From positions 2,534,379 to 2,598,378 of the forward strand of contig NZ_AP018314.1 of the NCBI RefSeq assembly GCF_002368075.1: a stretch of 64,000 bases of DNA, given 5' to 3'. The translations under genes were made by a program, and so were the position numbers. The first letter of the stretch is position 1; each line of letters starts with the position of its first letter. This stretch comes from Sphaerospermopsis kisseleviana NIES-73. Its GTDB lineage: Bacteria; Cyanobacteriota; Cyanobacteriia; Cyanobacteriales; Nostocaceae. Below are positions 63,029 to 64,000 of the stretch, one piece after another. The notes below the pieces were generated by a model. That model saw only the letters and a program-made list of their open reading frames with translations, did no database searches and was not told the DNA's origin.

Positions 63029-63292
63029 TTATCCAGATATATCAAAGGATGAACCAGTATGACTTGTTTGCAGTTTAGCTAATATTTGCCGTTTTATCTT
63101 TTCATACTCCTGTTTGAGAAAATTTTTACTAACTTGAGCATCTGCGGATGATGTCAATACTTTGCTGATTTCTAGCCACTCTTGCAGTCTTTCGCGTTGA
63201 ATAGGGGCAATACTAGAGGAAAGAACATGAGTGCAGTGACCTTCCAGGAGTGAGTTTAGTGATTTGTTTCTGCCACGGGAGGGGATTGTCAT
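63029..63292 (-). CDS. Hypothetical protein
   Basis: An 87-residue basic, helical protein (MTIPSRGRNKSLNSLLEGHC, then LKQEYEKIKRQILAKLQTSH) with no signal, membrane segment or known motif. It is isolated between nblA and a transporter remnant. Conservation cannot be judged from this sequence alone. Confidence 0.45.
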   Translation of the reverse strand: MTIPSRGRNKSLNSLLEGHCTHVLSSSIAPIQRERLQEWLEISKVLTSSADAQVSKNFLKQEYEKIKRQILAKLQTSHTGSSFDISG

Positions 63293-63346
63293 TAACTGGA
63301 GTTTAGACTAAGCCATGAAAAATGACCCCAATGAGTTGGGGGTTTT

Positions 63347-63487
63347 GAATCTGGCGCGGTTGCGGCTTTATTTGGACCTGTTTTCTCTGTGGTTAGTGGG
63401 GGAATAGGTACGATTTTGGTGGTGGTTGTGACGGCGATGATTTGGCCGGAGATCCGCAATTTGGGGGCGTTGCATGAGGATTTATAG
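63347..63487 (+). pseudogene. MFS transporter C-terminal remnant
   Basis: The frame ending at TAG 63485-63487 reads ESGAVAALFGPVFSVVSGGI and then WPEIRNLGALHEDL, the last two helices and tail of a major facilitator of the EntS/MFS_3 type. No start or upstream helices exist here; the preceding bases are unrelated. GC is higher than nearby. Confidence 0.7.
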
Positions 63488-63630
63488 GGGAAATAGTCTC
63501 ACGCAAATACGCAAAGAAAGAAGGAGTCTGAGAAATGAACTATTCATGACTTCTCTGGTTGAAAGTTGATGAATAATGAATTACATTAAAAATAATGCAA
63601 TATAATGTTGTGCATTATTGAGGTAATTTC

Positions 63631-63897
63631 ATGAGTACCACGAGTTTTCGGCTTGATGATGACTTACAAGAGAAACTTGAAATCACTGCCAACCGTACTA
63701 AGCGTTCTAAAGGTTGGATAATTAATGATGCTCTCCGTCGGTATATTGAGCAGGAAGAACTTAAACAAAGGATATTGGAAGAAACTCAAGAAGCTTTAGC
63801 TGATATTGAAGCCAGTCGCGTGGTATCAGGAGAAGAGGTGATGAAATGGTTGGAGACTTGGGGAACTGCGGCTGAAACTAAGGCTCCTTTGCTATGA
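63631..63897 (+). CDS. ParD/CopG-like ribbon-helix-helix antitoxin
   Basis: The 88-residue protein MSTTSFRLDDDLQEKLEITA with RSKGWIINDALRRYIEQEE is a ribbon-helix-helix DNA-binding domain, followed by an acidic tail (about 45-88) that would wrap a toxin. TTGAGG precedes the ATG. It overlaps the next gene by ATGA, the usual ParDE coupling. Confidence 0.85.
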   Translation: MSTTSFRLDDDLQEKLEITANRTKRSKGWIINDALRRYIEQEELKQRILEETQEALADIEASRVVSGEEVMKWLETWGTAAETKAPLL

Positions 63898-64000
63898 AAT
63901 TAGAGTTTTCGGAAAGTGCAGTTCAAGATTTGATTCGTCTACGAGAGTCCCATTACATTCTTATGATCAATGGTAGTTTTGATGTAGTGACAAACAGAAA
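63894..64000 (+). CDS. ParE/RelE-like toxin, start only, possibly disrupted
   Basis: The first 18 residues MKLEFSESAVQDLIRLRE match the start of ParE/RelE-fold toxins coupled to such antitoxins. From about 63948 the frame reads SHYILMINGSFDVVTNRK, unlike the expected FIxxKNP continuation, so an insertion or rearrangement may have cut the gene. The window ends in frame, so its end cannot be judged. Confidence 0.55.
   Translation, partial: MKLEFSESAVQDLIRLRESHYILMINGSFDVVTNR

Overview
This is a filamentous, probably heterocyst-forming cyanobacterium (order Nostocales). The evidence is an AT-rich genome dense with the HIP1 octamer GCGATCGC, heptanucleotide tandem repeats (STRR type) between genes, photosynthesis and phycobilisome genes (petB, petD, psbZ, nblA, bciB), ferrochelatase with a chlorophyll-binding tail, the desC-desA-desB fatty acid desaturase cluster, and a small protein resembling the heterocyst-frequency protein PatD. 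Most of the window is chromosomal core; no rRNA or CRISPR array was seen.

1-25.4 kb is housekeeping: hemH, a methyltransferase, an Hsp70-like ATPase, uvsE, a patch of decayed DNA (ISKra4-type transposase and GGDEF remnants), glmU, rel/spoT, patD-like, a fused oligopeptide ABC ATPase, pyrE, pirin, an RsbW-like kinase, the divergent petBD/ctpA locus, a site-2 protease, and a DUF1636-cobK pair for cobalamin. 25.5-31.6 kb is accessory: three toxin-antitoxin pairs (HigBA-like, VapBC-like, HicAB), bciB, and a GxxExxY gene tightly boxed by terminal inverted repeats. 31.7-37.7 kb holds desC, desA, desB, a DUF29 gene and proA.

37,910-53,960 is a 16-kb integrative element in the 3' end of tRNA-Gly(GCC), bounded by a perfect 44-bp direct repeat. 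It has a tyrosine integrase beside attL, a 1372-residue TOPRIM/helicase replication protein resembling the cyanobacterial plasmid CyRepA1 group, one membrane-anchored FtsK/VirD4-like ATPase, several small membrane and helix-turn-helix proteins, and no capsid, relaxase or defence gene that I recognise. The replication gene and its neighbours sit between two ~645-bp imperfect inverted repeats (39,735-40,378 and 47,012-47,656) filled with iteron-like AATTGTAAGT sites. Across the element's non-coding DNA runs a family of hairpins with a conserved CTTA...TAAG core and outer arms that differ in sequence but stay complementary. TTTTGGGG repeats spaced 11 bp, likely integrase arm sites, lie near both ends. 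The layout recalls a plasmid that integrates and may move with a single translocase, like actinomycete AICEs, and is the best candidate here for an undescribed system.

54-64 kb returns to core genes (ribH, psbZ, a DHH-CBS-nucleotidyltransferase fusion, an ABC1 kinase, a PP2C phosphatase, nblA) and ends with an MFS transporter remnant and a possibly broken ParDE-type pair. Several dispersed repeat families (a ~70-bp palindromic MITE with GTAGGGGCGAAGCATTCGG ends, a TAGGGTTTGCTGA-ended MITE, an ACTTCGACAAGCTCAGTG repeat) recur, two of them inside the integrated element and the last inside two reading frames.
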